DNA from: Cellvibrionaceae bacterium | Lineage (GTDB): Bacteria; Pseudomonadota; Gammaproteobacteria; Pseudomonadales; Cellvibrionaceae | DNA: 6,035 bases | Reading direction: 5' to 3' | Assembly: GCA_030597965.1 (NCBI GenBank) | Contig: JAUVQU010000142.1 | Coordinates: 1-6,035, forward strand | Notes under the pieces: model-generated | Database searches by the model: none | What the model was told of the DNA's origin: nothing | Seen by the model: only the letters and a program-made list of their open reading frames with translations | Shown here: positions 5,854 through 6,035 of the stretch, one piece after another | How positions within the stretch are numbered: position 1 is the first letter of the stretch | Layout of the letters: the number at the start of each line of letters is the position of its first letter | Made by a program: the position numbers and the translations under genes

Positions 5854-6035
5854 TTAAATTGAAGGAAATCCTCGCCGCCCCTGCAAACCTCCAGTGTGAA
5901 TTGCCAGCACTGTATCTCCTGCTCGCCAGTGCCCGTCCTTAGCCAACTGCTCAATACCCAAAAACATTTTCCCGGTATATACAGGGTCCAGTGGTATTTT
6001 ATAAGCCAACTCAAACTCACGCATAAAATCGATTA
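5854..6035 (-). CDS. ACC deaminase / D-cysteine desulfhydrase family PLP enzyme, C-terminal part
   Basis: The last 59 codons of a gene running in from the right edge, translated by hand. The peptide includes LAYKIPLDPVYTGKMFLGIEQL followed by AIHTGGLQGRRGF and a TAA at 5854-5856. PVYTGKM and the glycine-rich HTGGLQG-x-RG close to the C terminus are typical of the fold-type II PLP enzymes annotated as 1-aminocyclopropane-1-carboxylate deaminase / D-cysteine desulfhydrase. The catalytic lysine and PLP site lie outside the window, so the actual substrate cannot be told and many members are misnamed. It converges on DUF1853 with 23 bp between stops and no obvious terminator in the gap. Confidence 0.85.
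   Translation of the reverse strand, partial: IDFMREFELAYKIPLDPVYTGKMFLGIEQLAKDGHWRAGDTVLAIHTGGLQGRRGFPSI

Noticed and set aside
5835..6020. 61-codon minus-strand open frame at the right edge
   Set aside because: Another minus-strand frame over the same bases encodes the recognisable PVYTGKM / HTGGLQG C terminus of a PLP enzyme; this frame has no family features.
1..6035. Defence island, prophage, transposon or CRISPR content
   Set aside because: No transposase, integrase, terminal repeats, spaced repeats or phage proteins are visible; all genes look like conserved core genes.

Overview
The window carries ordinary chromosomal housekeeping DNA from a gammaproteobacterium. PepN, NAD kinase and YeaC (DUF1315) all read as gammaproteobacterial forms. 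The order DUF1853 / nadK / phosphatase / rhomboid / yeaC / DUF2797 / pepN is, from memory, the one found in pseudomonads and their relatives. The moderate G+C and the AT-rich spacers suggest a marine or cellulolytic relative (Cellvibrionales-like) rather than Pseudomonas itself, but this placement is inference. No mobile element, CRISPR array, tRNA or rRNA is visible.

Layout from right to left, following the main (minus) transcription direction. The right edge holds the C-terminal 59 codons of a PLP-dependent ACC deaminase / D-cysteine desulfhydrase family gene (minus). It converges on a plus-strand DUF1853 gene. A 64-bp divergent spacer then separates DUF1853 from nadK. From nadK a compact minus-strand run follows: nadK, a PPP-type metallophosphatase 12 bp downstream with a GTG start, and a GlpG-type rhomboid protease 32 bp further on. 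A 205-bp spacer holds palindromes and a good promoter-like -10 box. Then comes a second minus-strand run: yeaC (DUF1315), a DUF2797 gene with a TTG start, and pepN, which is cut by the left edge after 149 codons.

The known functions are NADP synthesis (NadK), phosphate-ester hydrolysis (PPP family), intramembrane proteolysis (rhomboid) and peptide trimming (PepN). No single pathway joins them. Three neighbours are of unknown function, and two of those show motifs that recall nuclease folds: DUF1853 has a PD-(D/E)XK-like pattern, and DUF2797 has a Cys cluster followed by a GIY-YIG-like pattern. The most notable non-coding feature is the spacer before yeaC. It has a 28-bp inverted repeat (11 of 12 arm positions paired) lying on the putative promoter, and a second palindrome overlapping the ribosome-binding site. 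I see no large undescribed system. The leads are the two nuclease-like DUF genes and the yeaC control region.
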